A DNA stretch of 64,000 bases from Eikenella sp. (lineage in GTDB: Bacteria > Pseudomonadota > Gammaproteobacteria > Burkholderiales > Neisseriaceae): positions 1 through 64,000 of the forward strand of contig JAUMZB010000005.1 of the NCBI GenBank assembly GCA_030528345.1, given 5' to 3'. The translations under genes and the position numbers were made by a program. Within the stretch, counting starts at the first letter, position 1. Every line of letters begins with the position of its first letter. Below are positions 1 to 8,098 of the stretch, one piece after another. The notes beneath the pieces are model-generated. The model searched no databases. It was not told where the DNA came from and saw only the letters and a program-made list of their open reading frames with translations.

Positions 1-54
1 GCCTGAACGCTTTAGAATAAATCCATGCCAGCTAATGGCGGGACTATACACCTA

Positions 55-131
55 GGGCGCGCCGTCACCAAGCGTTGCGGCGGTATTTTTGCCTCGAAAA
101 ACGCCCGCGCAAGAAGATGCCGAACAGGCCG
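55..131 (+). mobile_element. degenerate, internally deleted copy of hairpin MITE family 1
   Basis: After a TA dinucleotide the sequence begins GGGCGCGCCGTCACCAAGCG and continues into a GCGGTATTTTT block, matching the left end of the full copies at 49390 and 54034. It then jumps directly to a block resembling their right arm (GCCTCGAAAAACG). The internal stem tip is therefore missing. The right end is eroded and its boundary is approximate. Confidence 0.45.
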
Positions 132-166
132 AGGGCTTGGGGCGGCGTAGCGGCCGGCCAACAGAA

Positions 167-204
167 AAGGCTGCCTGAAAGGTTTTCTGCTTTCAGGCAG
201 CCTT
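167..204. terminator. inverted DUS pair, terminator of fadA
   Basis: AAGGCTGCCTGAAA at 167-180 is followed after 10 bases by its complement TTTCAGGCAGCCTT. It lies 20 bases past the fadA stop and forms a stem typical of neisserial DUS-pair terminators. The variant is AGGCTGCCTGAA rather than the dominant AGGCTACCTGAA. Confidence 0.75.
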
Positions 205-224
205 GTTGCCGTTGACGGATGGGT

Positions 225-1424
225 TTACAGCACTTCAATCAAACCGGCCGCGCCCATGCCGGTGCCGATGCACATGGTCACCATGGCGTAGCCGGTTTCG
301 CCGCGCTGGCGCAGGCCGTGGATGGCGGTGGCGGCGCGGATGGCGCCGGTGGCGCCCAAGGGGTGGCCCAAGGCGATGGCGCCGCCGTTGGGGTTGACCA
401 CGTCCATGTCCAGGTTCAGGTCGCGGCACACCGCCAGCGCTTGGGCGGCGAAGGCTTCGTTCAGTTCCATCCATTTGATGTCGGCCAGGGTTTTGCCGGC
501 CGATTTCAGCACCGCCGGAATCGCTTCTTTGGGGCCGATGCCCATGATTTCGGGCGGCACGCCGCGTACGGCGAAGCCGGCGTAGCGGGCGATGGGGGTG
601 AGCTTGTAGCGTTTGAGCACCTCTTCGCTCACCACCAGCAGCGCGCCGGCGCCATCGGACATTTGCGAGGAGTTGCCGGCGGTGACGCTGCCTTTGGCGG
701 CAAACACCGGTTTGAGCTTGGCCAGGCCTTCCATGGAGGTGCCGGGGCGCGGGCCTTCGTCGGTGTCGCACAGCTTGCGGATTTCCTTGGCTTCGCGGCT
801 GGCCAAATCGGCGGTGCGGTACACGGCTTCGATGGGGCTGATTTCGGCCTTGAACTTGCCCGCCTCAATGGCGGCCAGGGCGCGGCGGTGGCTTTCCACG
901 GCAAAGGCGTCCTGGTCTTCGCGGCTCACGCCCCATTGTTCGGCCACTTTCTCGGCGGTCAGCCCCATGCCGTAGGCGATGGCGTAGTTTTCGTCTTGCT
1001 CGAATACGGCGGGGTTGAGCGACACTTTGTTGCCCATCATCGGCACCATGGACATGCTCTCGCTGCCGGCGGCAATGGCAATCTCGGCTTCGCCGGTGCG
1101 CACGCGGTCGGCGGCGATTTGCAGGGCGTTGATGCCGGAGGAGCAATAGCGGTTGATGGTGATGCCGGAAACGGTGTTCGGCAGGCCGGCCAAGAGCACG
1201 CCGATGCGCGCCATGTTCAGACCCTGCTCGGCTTCGGGGAAGGCGCAGCCCACCACCACGTCGTTGATTTCTTTCAAATCAAACTCAGGCACTTGGCCGA
1301 TCACGCTTTTGATCACATGCGCCAGCATGTCGTCGGGGCGGGTGGTGCGCAGCATGCCGCGCGGGGCTTTGCCTACCGGGGTACGGGTGGCGGCAACAAT
1401 ATAGGCGTCTCGAAATTGGGTCAT
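225..1424 (-). CDS. fadA: acetyl-CoA C-acyltransferase (3-ketoacyl-CoA thiolase)
   Basis: This is the thiolase that cleaves 3-ketoacyl-CoA with CoA to acetyl-CoA and a shortened acyl-CoA, the last step of beta-oxidation. The 399-residue protein has normal family length. It carries the nucleophilic cysteine in NRYCSSG (Cys94), the GHPLG histidine (His354) and the second catalytic cysteine in MCIGTG (Cys385). The start is backed by a strong AGGAGG Shine-Dalgarno seven bases upstream. It is the distal gene of a minus-strand block that also holds a multifunctional dehydrogenase/hydratase, FadL and FadE, so a fatty-acid degradative role is more likely than PHB synthesis. Confidence 0.93.
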   Translation of the reverse strand: MTQFRDAYIVAATRTPVGKAPRGMLRTTRPDDMLAHVIKSVIGQVPEFDLKEINDVVVGCAFPEAEQGLNMARIGVLLAGLPNTVSGITINRYCSSGINALQIAADRVRTGEAEIAIAAGSESMSMVPMMGNKVSLNPAVFEQDENYAIAYGMGLTAEKVAEQWGVSREDQDAFAVESHRRALAAIEAGKFKAEISPIEAVYRTADLASREAKEIRKLCDTDEGPRPGTSMEGLAKLKPVFAAKGSVTAGNSSQMSDGAGALLVVSEEVLKRYKLTPIARYAGFAVRGVPPEIMGIGPKEAIPAVLKSAGKTLADIKWMELNEAFAAQALAVCRDLNLDMDVVNPNGGAIALGHPLGATGAIRAATAIHGLRQRGETGYAMVTMCIGTGMGAAGLIEVL

Positions 1425-1501
1425 GGTGTTTCCTCCTATGCGGATTGGGGGTTAATCGTGTTTTCAGGTAGCCTGTTTTCCGGCGGGGCGGGCAACGGGG
1501 T

Positions 1502-2338
1502 TTAATCGCTGCGGTTCAAAATTTTCTGCCGCAAAAACCGGCAGAAGGCTTCGGTTTCGGCTGCTTCCAGCAAAAACGGTTGTTCGGCCTCGCGGCCGTT
1601 GCGCAGGCGGTAGCGGATGCCGTATTCGCGGTGGGCGCCGCCGTCTGAGGACGGGGTTTGCCGTTGGTAACAGGCGAAGTCGGCAAAATCGGCAAAATCC
1701 AGCCGTTGGCGGCGCCAGCCCGAGAGGCCGATGCGGTGGATGCACACTTGGCGCCGGGGCAAATCCAGTTCCCATTTCAGGCACAGGCCGGTTTTCAGGC
1801 TGGCGCCCCTGTCCCGCAAGGCGGCGCGGGTAAACATGCCGAAAAAGACCGCCAGCAGGATGGCTGTGGTGTAAGCGAATACCGGCAGATAGGCGACTTT
1901 GGCTTCAAAGTGTCCGACCCCGCCATCCAGATAATCGGCAAAGGCTTCGCCGGCGGCGGTAAGCTCGGCCTCATCGCCCTCTCCCGACAGCTCGGGCAGA
2001 AAGTCGTCCCACTCCGCCAAACCGCTGCTTTGGCGGGCATCGCGCACCTTCAGGCGGTAGCCGTCGAAACGGATGGCATGGGCTTCATGCACGGTGGCCG
2101 GCTTCAGATAATAGTTTTTACGAAACACGCAATGGGCGGCGCGATCCGCATCGGGCTTGTCGCAGCGTATGGTGGTGCTGTGGAAGGACAGCAGTATCAG
2201 CAGCGCCGCCAGCGCCAGTATCAGCGTGGCCAGGCTGAAGGCCATCAGCACCCATTCCCCCGGTTCGCTCCACACCCGCACCCGCTCTGCCTGCGGATGG
2301 GGAAAATGCTGCGGAGGGGGCGATGGGCTGCGGTTCAC
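1502..2338 (-). CDS. two-TM membrane protein of unknown function
   Basis: I do not recognise this 278-residue protein. It shows a proline-rich N-terminus and a first hydrophobic helix at about residues 30-52. A roughly 95-residue mainly polar loop with two cysteines (TIRCDKP and AHCVFRK) follows. A second hydrophobic segment lies at about 150-170, and then a C-terminal soluble domain of about 100 residues. The C-terminal part contains a small DFADFADFA repetition. It lies between fadA and the NIPSNAP remnant on the same strand. No enzymatic motif is visible. Confidence 0.6.
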   Translation of the reverse strand: MNRSPSPPPQHFPHPQAERVRVWSEPGEWVLMAFSLATLILALAALLILLSFHSTTIRCDKPDADRAAHCVFRKNYYLKPATVHEAHAIRFDGYRLKVRDARQSSGLAEWDDFLPELSGEGDEAELTAAGEAFADYLDGGVGHFEAKVAYLPVFAYTTAILLAVFFGMFTRAALRDRGASLKTGLCLKWELDLPRRQVCIHRIGLSGWRRQRLDFADFADFACYQRQTPSSDGGAHREYGIRYRLRNGREAEQPFLLEAAETEAFCRFLRQKILNRSD

Positions 2339-2375
2339 CGGGTGTCCTGGGTGTGTCGTTTGTTTTCAGGTAACC

Positions 2376-2712
2376 TTAGGATTTGTGGCGCAAGGCCTCT
2401 ACCGCCGTTTTGTCCAGCCACATCACCGCATCGGCGTCGGACACAATGCGTGACACAATGGCTTCGCGCGGCCCTTCGCGCCATGCGGGGGGAGGCGTAA
2501 AACGCCTGTTGGGCGCTGTGCAGATGGGCCAAATCGTCAAACGCGCGGATCAGGTAAAACGCGTCGGCATCGTGTTCGGATAGGCCGAAAGCGATGACAT
2601 CGATGCCGAAAGCCGCATGCAGGGGCGCGCTTTCTTCGCGCACCACCCGCTCAAACGCCGCGCCGCTGCCGGGTTTTAAACGATAGCTGCGGATTTCCAC
2701 TAATTTTTGCAT
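2376..2712 (-). pseudogene. NIPSNAP-family protein, frameshifted
   Basis: The N-terminus (MQKLVEIRSYRLKPGSGAAF and onward) resembles NIPSNAP proteins, small dimeric ferredoxin-like alpha/beta folds of poorly known function. After QQAFYASP the frame runs into arginine-rich nonsense. Shifting by one base at the G6 run 2487-2492 restores a sensible end (WREGPREAIVSRI, then DADAVMWLDKTAVEAL) that stops at 2376. In the published frame the ORF runs on to 2335. Either one extra C was gained in the C6 tract (a real or phase-variable mutation) or this is a sequencing error. The restored protein would be about 111 residues. Confidence 0.7.
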
Positions 2713-2821
2713 CAGCTTCTCCGTTTGCTTGAAGTATCCGGCGAGGCATGCCGTTGGGCGGTGTTGTGTCGGATACCAGTATCCGACCTACGGCTGCTGC
2801 GCCGTTTGTTTTCAGGCAGCC

Positions 2822-3133
2822 CTAGCGCCGCCGCACTTGGGCGGCACAGCGGCGGGCGGCGGCTGCGCCCACGCGGTCGAATTCGCTGCGGCTGCTTTGC
2901 GCCAGCTGTTCGGGCGTGCGGTAATGGCGCACGATATGGCTGCGGGTGCAGCGGCAGACTTGGCGCACTTGGGCCGGGGTGCCGCTGCCCGCCAGGCGGG
3001 CGCTGCAACGGCTGATAAAACGCTCGCTGTCAAACACATTGCGGGCGTCGGCCAAACGGCTTTCGGGCGTGGCGCAGGCGGCCAGGAACAGGGCGAGGCC
3101 GGCGGCCGAGAGCGGGGTAAAGAGTTTCATCAT
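2822..3133 (-). CDS. small lipoprotein, unknown function
   Basis: This 103-residue precursor has a clear lipoprotein signal: a hydrophobic stretch followed by the lipobox LAAC, with the modified Cys at about residue 20. The mature part carries three further cysteines (SRCSAR, QVCRCTR) and an Arg-rich C-terminus. It is probably anchored to the outer membrane. It sits between the NIPSNAP remnant and the OsmC gene. No family was recognised. Confidence 0.65.
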   Translation of the reverse strand: MMKLFTPLSAAGLALFLAACATPESRLADARNVFDSERFISRCSARLAGSGTPAQVRQVCRCTRSHIVRHYRTPEQLAQSSRSEFDRVGAAAARRCAAQVRRR

Positions 3134-3164
3134 GATGCGGCTCCCAAACAGTGGCAGGGTATGG

Positions 3165-3644
3165 TCAGGCGGCAGCTATCTGAATTTCTGTTTCACAATG
3201 CACGGGAAAATTCAGCGAATTGGCAATAAAGCAGGCGTGGTGTGCCTGTTCGTGCAGAGCCAGCGCCAAGTCGGCATTGCCGCCGGCGGCTATGGTCACT
3301 TGCGGGCGCAGGGTGGCGGAGACAAAACGTCCCGGCCGTTCGGCATCGCCTTCGTCCATTGCCGCTTCGGCGTGGTCGGTGTAGGCCAGCACCACAATGC
3401 CGTTGACCGCGCACAGATGCAAATACCACAGTTTGTGGCAGGCAGAGGCGGCAGCCAGGAGCAGGTCTTCCGGGTTCCAGCGCCCGGCATCGCCGCGGAA
3501 AGCGGGGTCGGCCGAACCGGCGATGTCGGGTTTTCCGGCAGCAGAAGCGGTGAAATCGCGGTCATAAGCGGTATAAGCCGTGGTGCCCTGGCCGCGGTTG
3601 CCGATCCAAGTCACGGTGGTGCGGTAGCGGTGGATTTGTCCCAT
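3165..3644 (-). CDS. OsmC-family peroxiredoxin-like protein
   Basis: This 159-residue protein has the OsmC/Ohr layout, with NPEDLLLAAASACHKLWYLH carrying the first cysteine and EQAHHACFIANSLNF the second. OsmC proteins use such a Cys pair to reduce organic hydroperoxides. It is closer to the YhfA/OsmC-like subgroup than to classical Ohr. The start has GGGGAGA upstream. Placement among beta-oxidation genes fits removal of lipid peroxides, which is inference. Confidence 0.8.
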   Translation of the reverse strand: MGQIHRYRTTVTWIGNRGQGTTAYTAYDRDFTASAAGKPDIAGSADPAFRGDAGRWNPEDLLLAAASACHKLWYLHLCAVNGIVVLAYTDHAEAAMDEGDAERPGRFVSATLRPQVTIAAGGNADLALALHEQAHHACFIANSLNFPVHCETEIQIAAA

Positions 3645-3790
3645 TGCTTTTCTCCCCTATGTGGCCGCGCTGTACGTTTATGTTCTGGAGGTATTGCTGC
3701 TCGCTGAGCAAACGTAAGCCGGGTTAGGTTGATGATGGTGTCGGGTGACGGCCTGCGGCCTAACCCAACCTACGGCTGCTGGGCAACAAC

Positions 3791-3821
3791 AGGCTACCTG
3801 AAAACCTTTCAGGCAGCCTGC
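3791..3821. terminator. inverted DUS pair of mixed dialect
   Basis: AGGCTACCTGAAA is followed within a few bases by TTTCAGGCAGCCT, so the two arms are of different DUS dialect (TACC against CAGCC) yet still pair almost completely. It lies just past the stop of the multifunctional beta-oxidation gene. Confidence 0.65.
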
Positions 3822-3826
3822 AAAGC

Positions 3827-6193
3827 TTAATTGCGCAGGGGTTTGCCGGTGGCGAGCATGTTTTCGATGCGCTCCAGGGTTTTTTCCTGTTGCAGCAATT
3901 CCACAAACACTTTGCGCTCCAAATCCAACAGCCATTGTTCGTCCACCAGCGTGCCTTCGTCCACGTCGCCGCCGGTCATTACCCAGGCGATTTGGCTGCC
4001 GAGGAAGAAGTCGTATTCGCTGATAAAGCCGCCTTCTTTCATATTGATGAGCTGGCCTTTGATGGAGGCGGCGCCAGGGCGGCCGGCCACTTTAAAGGTT
4101 TGCGGCACTTCGGGGCGGAAGCCGGCGTCGGCCAGGGCGCGGGCTTCGCTCAAGGCCACATACAGCAGTTCGTAGGCGTTGAACACCACCACGGCGTCTG
4201 CGGCGAGATGGCCGGTTTCCTTGGCTTCCAAGGCGCTGGTGGCCACTTTGGCCATGGCGATATTCATATAGCGTTCTTTCAGCGCGGCCAACAGGTCGCC
4301 CTGGCTGGCGCGCTCGGCGCGCAGGGCGAAATCTTTGGTGCCGCCGCCGCCGGGAATCAGGCCCACGCCCACTTCCACCAGGCCGATGTAGCTTTCCAGC
4401 GCGGCCACCACTTGATTGCAGTGCATCACAAATTCGCAGCCGCCGCCAAAAGCAAAGCCCTGCACCGCAGCCACGGTGGGAATTTGGCTGTAACGCAGGC
4501 GCATGGCGGTGTCTTGGAACAGCTTGACGATTTTCTCGATGGCGGCGAAGTTGCCGGTGGCGAATTCGGGCATCATCGATTTGAGGTCGGCGCCCACCGA
4601 GAAGGGGGCGTCGGGCGCCCACAGCACCAAGGCGTCGAAGCGCTCCTCGGCGATGTCGAGCGCGCGGTTGAGGCCGTCGAGCACGTCTTTGTTGATGGCG
4701 CGCATTTTGTTGCGGTTTTCCACCACCAGCACGCGCTTGTCGAGGGTAAAGGCGCGCACCATGTCGGTTTCAAACACGGTTTCGCCCAATACTTTGTCGC
4801 GCTCGCCCAACAGTTTGGCGGGCACGTATTGGCGCTGGTACACATCCAGTGCGGAGCGCGGTTCGTAGCGGCCGCTGGCAAAATGCAGGCTGCCTTGGTC
4901 GGTGTGGAAGGCGTCCACGCCTTTGAGCCAGGCGGGCAGCGGGGCATTGCTCATGGTTTTGCCGGCGGCGATGTCTGCTTCAATCCAGGCGGCCACTTGC
5001 TGCACGCCGGCGGCCTGCCAGGTTTCCAGCGGGCCCAAGTCCCAGCCGAAGCCCCAGCGGATGGCGAAGTCGATGTCCCGGGCGGTGTTGGCGATGCTGT
5101 CGGCCTGTACGGCGATGTAGTGGAAGCAGTCGCGGAAAATCGCCCACAGGAATTGGGCTTGCGGGTGTTCGCTGGCGCGCAGGGCGGCCAGTTTTTTGCC
5201 CCAGTCGGCTTCTTTCAAAATTTCGGTAACGGCGGGGTCGGCTTTTTGGTTGCTCGGCACATACTCGCCCGCGGCCGGGTCGAACATCATGATGCGCTTG
5301 CCTTCTTTTTTGAAGATGCCGGCCTTGGTTTTGGCACCGAGGGCACCGTTTTCAATCAGAGCGTGCAGCCATTGCGGCAGGCTGAAATGAGCGTGCCAGG
5401 CGTCGTCGGGCAGCTGGGTTTCCATGGTTTTGGCCACATGGGCGAAGGTGTCCAGGCCCACCACGTCGGCGGTGCGGAAGGTGGCGGAACCGGGGCGCCC
5501 CAGGCGTTTGCCGGTGAGGTCGTCCACCACGTCAAAGCGCAGGCCGAATTTTTCGGCGTTGTACATGGTGGCCAGCATGGAGAACACGCCGATGCGGTTG
5601 CCGACGAAGTTGGGGGTGTCTTTGGCGCGCACCACACCTTTGCCCAAGGTGCTTACTAAAAAGCGCTCGAGGTCGTCGAGATGGCGCGCTTCGGTGTCGG
5701 CGGTGGGAATCAGTTCCACTAGGTGCATATAGCGCGGCGGGTTGAAGAAATGCACGCCGCAGAAGCGGTGTTTGAGCGCGGCGGGGAACCGGGCGGCCAG
5801 GGTTTCGACGGACAGGCCGGAAGTGTTGGTGGCGAACAGGGTGTTGGGTCCCAAATGCGGGGCGACTTTGGCGTAGAGCGCTTCTTTGATGTCCAAACGC
5901 TCGGCCACGGCTTCGATCACCAAATCGCAATCGGCCAGCTCGGCCAAGTCGTCGTCGTAGTTGGCGGCGGTGATATAGCCCAAGGCGGCTTTGTGGGCCA
6001 GCGGGGCGGGTTTCTGTTTTTTCAGGGCGTCGAGCGCTTTGTGCACGATGCCGTTTTTCGGGCCTTCTTTGGCCGGCAGGTCAAACAGCACGGTGGGCAC
6101 TTTGGCGTTGGCCAGATGGGCGGCAATCTGCGCCCCCATCACCCCGGCGCCCAAAACGGCGACTTTGCGGATGCGGAATTTGGTTTGCGACAT
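3827..6193 (-). CDS. 3-hydroxyacyl-CoA dehydrogenase / enoyl-CoA hydratase, FadN-type
   Basis: This 788-residue bifunctional enzyme performs hydration of 2-enoyl-CoA and NAD-dependent oxidation of 3-hydroxyacyl-CoA. The dehydrogenase half comes first: the Rossmann motif KVAVLGAGVMGAQIA is near the N-terminus, followed by NTSGLSVETLA and HFFNPPRYMHLVE. The crotonase half follows in the C-terminal third, with GFAFGGGCEF and VGLIPGGGGTKD. This order is the reverse of E. coli FadB/FadJ and matches FadN. The start at 6193 (MSQTKFRIRK) is preferred over the longer frame from 6265 because AGGAGAAC lies just upstream. Its stop is next to a DUS-pair terminator. Confidence 0.9.
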   Translation of the reverse strand: MSQTKFRIRKVAVLGAGVMGAQIAAHLANAKVPTVLFDLPAKEGPKNGIVHKALDALKKQKPAPLAHKAALGYITAANYDDDLAELADCDLVIEAVAERLDIKEALYAKVAPHLGPNTLFATNTSGLSVETLAARFPAALKHRFCGVHFFNPPRYMHLVELIPTADTEARHLDDLERFLVSTLGKGVVRAKDTPNFVGNRIGVFSMLATMYNAEKFGLRFDVVDDLTGKRLGRPGSATFRTADVVGLDTFAHVAKTMETQLPDDAWHAHFSLPQWLHALIENGALGAKTKAGIFKKEGKRIMMFDPAAGEYVPSNQKADPAVTEILKEADWGKKLAALRASEHPQAQFLWAIFRDCFHYIAVQADSIANTARDIDFAIRWGFGWDLGPLETWQAAGVQQVAAWIEADIAAGKTMSNAPLPAWLKGVDAFHTDQGSLHFASGRYEPRSALDVYQRQYVPAKLLGERDKVLGETVFETDMVRAFTLDKRVLVVENRNKMRAINKDVLDGLNRALDIAEERFDALVLWAPDAPFSVGADLKSMMPEFATGNFAAIEKIVKLFQDTAMRLRYSQIPTVAAVQGFAFGGGCEFVMHCNQVVAALESYIGLVEVGVGLIPGGGGTKDFALRAERASQGDLLAALKERYMNIAMAKVATSALEAKETGHLAADAVVVFNAYELLYVALSEARALADAGFRPEVPQTFKVAGRPGAASIKGQLINMKEGGFISEYDFFLGSQIAWVMTGGDVDEGTLVDEQWLLDLERKVFVELLQQEKTLERIENMLATGKPLRN

Positions 6194-6318
6194 GGTGTTC
6201 TCCTGTGGGGTTTGGTGTCGTGCGGATGGCGGTATGGCCGCCGAACCGCTGTTTAAAATAAACAAACGGTTCGGCAGCGGTGCGGCCTGAGGGTTGGCTT
6301 ATTTTAAACGGCGGGGAA

Positions 6319-6355
6319 AGGCTACCTGAAAAGACGTCATGCTTTCAGGTAGCCT
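6319..6355. terminator. inverted DUS pair after fadL
   Basis: AGGCTACCTGAAA and CTTTCAGGTAGCCT face each other with about 10 bases between them, directly beyond the fadL stop. Confidence 0.7.
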
Positions 6356-6363
6356 GTTGCGCC

Positions 6364-7812
6364 TTAGAATTTATAGGTGTACTGCAAACCTAAGATATGG
6401 GCATGGCTCTTGAAATTGGCCGAGCCGTTGGTGCGGCTGGACACGCAGGCTTGCGAGCCGGCGCCGGCAGCGGTGCCGCCGCACCAGCCGTTCACATTGG
6501 CGCTGGATTTCTGAATGTGCAGATAGCTGTAGGCGGCATTCAGGGTATGGTGGGGGTTGATGTCGTATTTGGCGCCCACTGAGAACCACATACGGTTGGC
6601 ATCGGGCAGGGTGCTCATGCGCAGATCGGGGCTTTTCACCGGCGATTGGTCATACGCCCAGCCGAAACGCAGTTGCAGCGGATCGCTGATTTGGTAGGCG
6701 GCGCCGAGGCCCACTTTCCAAGTGTCGCGCCATTCGGGGGTGAGAATGGTTTGCTTGCTTTGGGTGGTGCCGCCGGTTTGCGGGTTGGCCACCAGTTTGT
6801 TGTTGGCGAAATTCAGCTCGACGCGGTTGAAGCGGGAGTGGCGGGTCCAAGTGAGGTCGCCGAATAGGCTCCAGCGCGGGCTGATTTTGTACATGCCGTG
6901 TACGGACAATGATTCGGGGGTGGTGATTTTGACGTTGGCGTCTTCACGCTCTACATAGCCTGCGCGGCGGATGCCCCTTTGTGCTTGAGGGCCGATGACG
7001 CGGCGGTTGAACAGGCCGCCGTCCAAATGCCATTCGGCTTCACCCTGCAGGGTGTGGCGGATGGCGGAACGGTAGTTCACACCGAGGCGGGCGGCGTCGT
7101 TGATGTTCCACAACCAAGCCAGGTTGTAGCCGAAGCCCCAGTCGTCGCCCTTCACTTGGGCGTAACCGTCGGCATTGCCGTTGCCGGAGCCGATACCGAT
7201 GCCGCGTGCGGCCAATGCGGGGCCGAAGTTGGCATACTGGCGCAGATTCGCTTCGGTGCGTTGGGCGATCAGGCCGACGGCAACGGAATGGTTGTCGTTG
7301 ATTTTAAAGGCTACGGTGGGTTGCAGCGCCATGGTTTTCAAACCCAATTCGTTGAGGTTGTAGCGCAGGACGGAGTCGCGCTGGTATTCGGTGCCGGAGC
7401 CGAAGGGCACATAGGCACCGAGACCCAGAGACCAGCGGTCGTTGAGTTTGTGCGAGGCATAGATATGCGGCGCCACCACCACGTCGCCGGGCTCGATGCT
7501 GCCGGAAGCCTGGCCTTTTACGGACTCTTGGCTGCCGGGGCGGCCGGGGTAATAGGCTTTGGCATCGGAATATTTCACGCTGGGCATCACCAAGTTCACA
7601 TTCACGGTGGCTTGGGTGCCTTCCAGTTGGGTGAGGCCGGCGGGGTTGTAGAACAGGGTGGAGGGATCGGCCGCTTCGGCGGCGGAAGAATTGGCGGCGG
7701 CCTGGCTGCTCACCGATTGGGTGCCGAAATGGTAGCCCGATGCCGAGGCGGGCAGGCTGAAGGCGGCGGCAACCAGCAATACGCTGCTTTTTAATAAAAC
7801 TGAGTGGTTCAT
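6364..7812 (-). CDS. fadL: OmpP1/FadL/TodX outer-membrane transporter
   Basis: This long-chain fatty-acid porin is a 14-stranded barrel with an N-terminal hatch. A signal peptide of about 25 residues (MNHSVLLKSSVLLVAAAFSL, then PASA) precedes a mature start SGYHFGTQSV. The family signature SAAEAADPSTLFYNPAGLT is present, and the protein ends in an aromatic terminal strand (LGLQYTYKF) as expected for BAM substrates. The start at 7812 is chosen over 7839 because AGGAGAAA precedes it and the signal peptide then has a normal length. It should feed the FadE and dehydrogenase/thiolase enzymes encoded around it. Confidence 0.9.
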   Translation of the reverse strand: MNHSVLLKSSVLLVAAAFSLPASASGYHFGTQSVSSQAAANSSAAEAADPSTLFYNPAGLTQLEGTQATVNVNLVMPSVKYSDAKAYYPGRPGSQESVKGQASGSIEPGDVVVAPHIYASHKLNDRWSLGLGAYVPFGSGTEYQRDSVLRYNLNELGLKTMALQPTVAFKINDNHSVAVGLIAQRTEANLRQYANFGPALAARGIGIGSGNGNADGYAQVKGDDWGFGYNLAWLWNINDAARLGVNYRSAIRHTLQGEAEWHLDGGLFNRRVIGPQAQRGIRRAGYVEREDANVKITTPESLSVHGMYKISPRWSLFGDLTWTRHSRFNRVELNFANNKLVANPQTGGTTQSKQTILTPEWRDTWKVGLGAAYQISDPLQLRFGWAYDQSPVKSPDLRMSTLPDANRMWFSVGAKYDINPHHTLNAAYSYLHIQKSSANVNGWCGGTAAGAGSQACVSSRTNGSANFKSHAHILGLQYTYKF

Positions 7813-7963
7813 GGGTTTCTCCTGATGGAAGTTGGACAAGGCAGGAATCCTGCCGGAATGCCCGAGTTATCGGGGCTTGAGCGTATAAAACGAGTGGGCA
7901 TTCTATACCAAACCCCGGCCTTTGTAGCGGCTCTATTTAGAGCTTTTTTATAATTTCTTTACA

Positions 7964-8015
7964 TTCAGGTAGCCTTTCTTCACAAACCAAGCTGCGGGCA
8001 AAAAGGCTACCTGAA
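7964..8015. terminator. widely spaced inverted DUS pair in the fadE-fadL gap
   Basis: TTCAGGTAGCCT and AGGCTACCTGAA are separated by 28 bases in the gap between fadE and fadL, so the stem would have a long loop. It may act as a fadE terminator. Confidence 0.45.
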
Positions 8016-8098
8016 AGCAAAATGTTATCAGGCCGGCAGCGTTGCCGCCGGATCCGGACTTCCCCGCTGTCGGGGCAGGAAAATCCGGTATGTCGGTG

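Noticed and set aside
3890-5659. 589-codon open frame opposite the FadN-type gene
   Set aside because: His/Gly/Ala-rich shadow of a recognised enzyme, with no domain and no ribosome-binding site.
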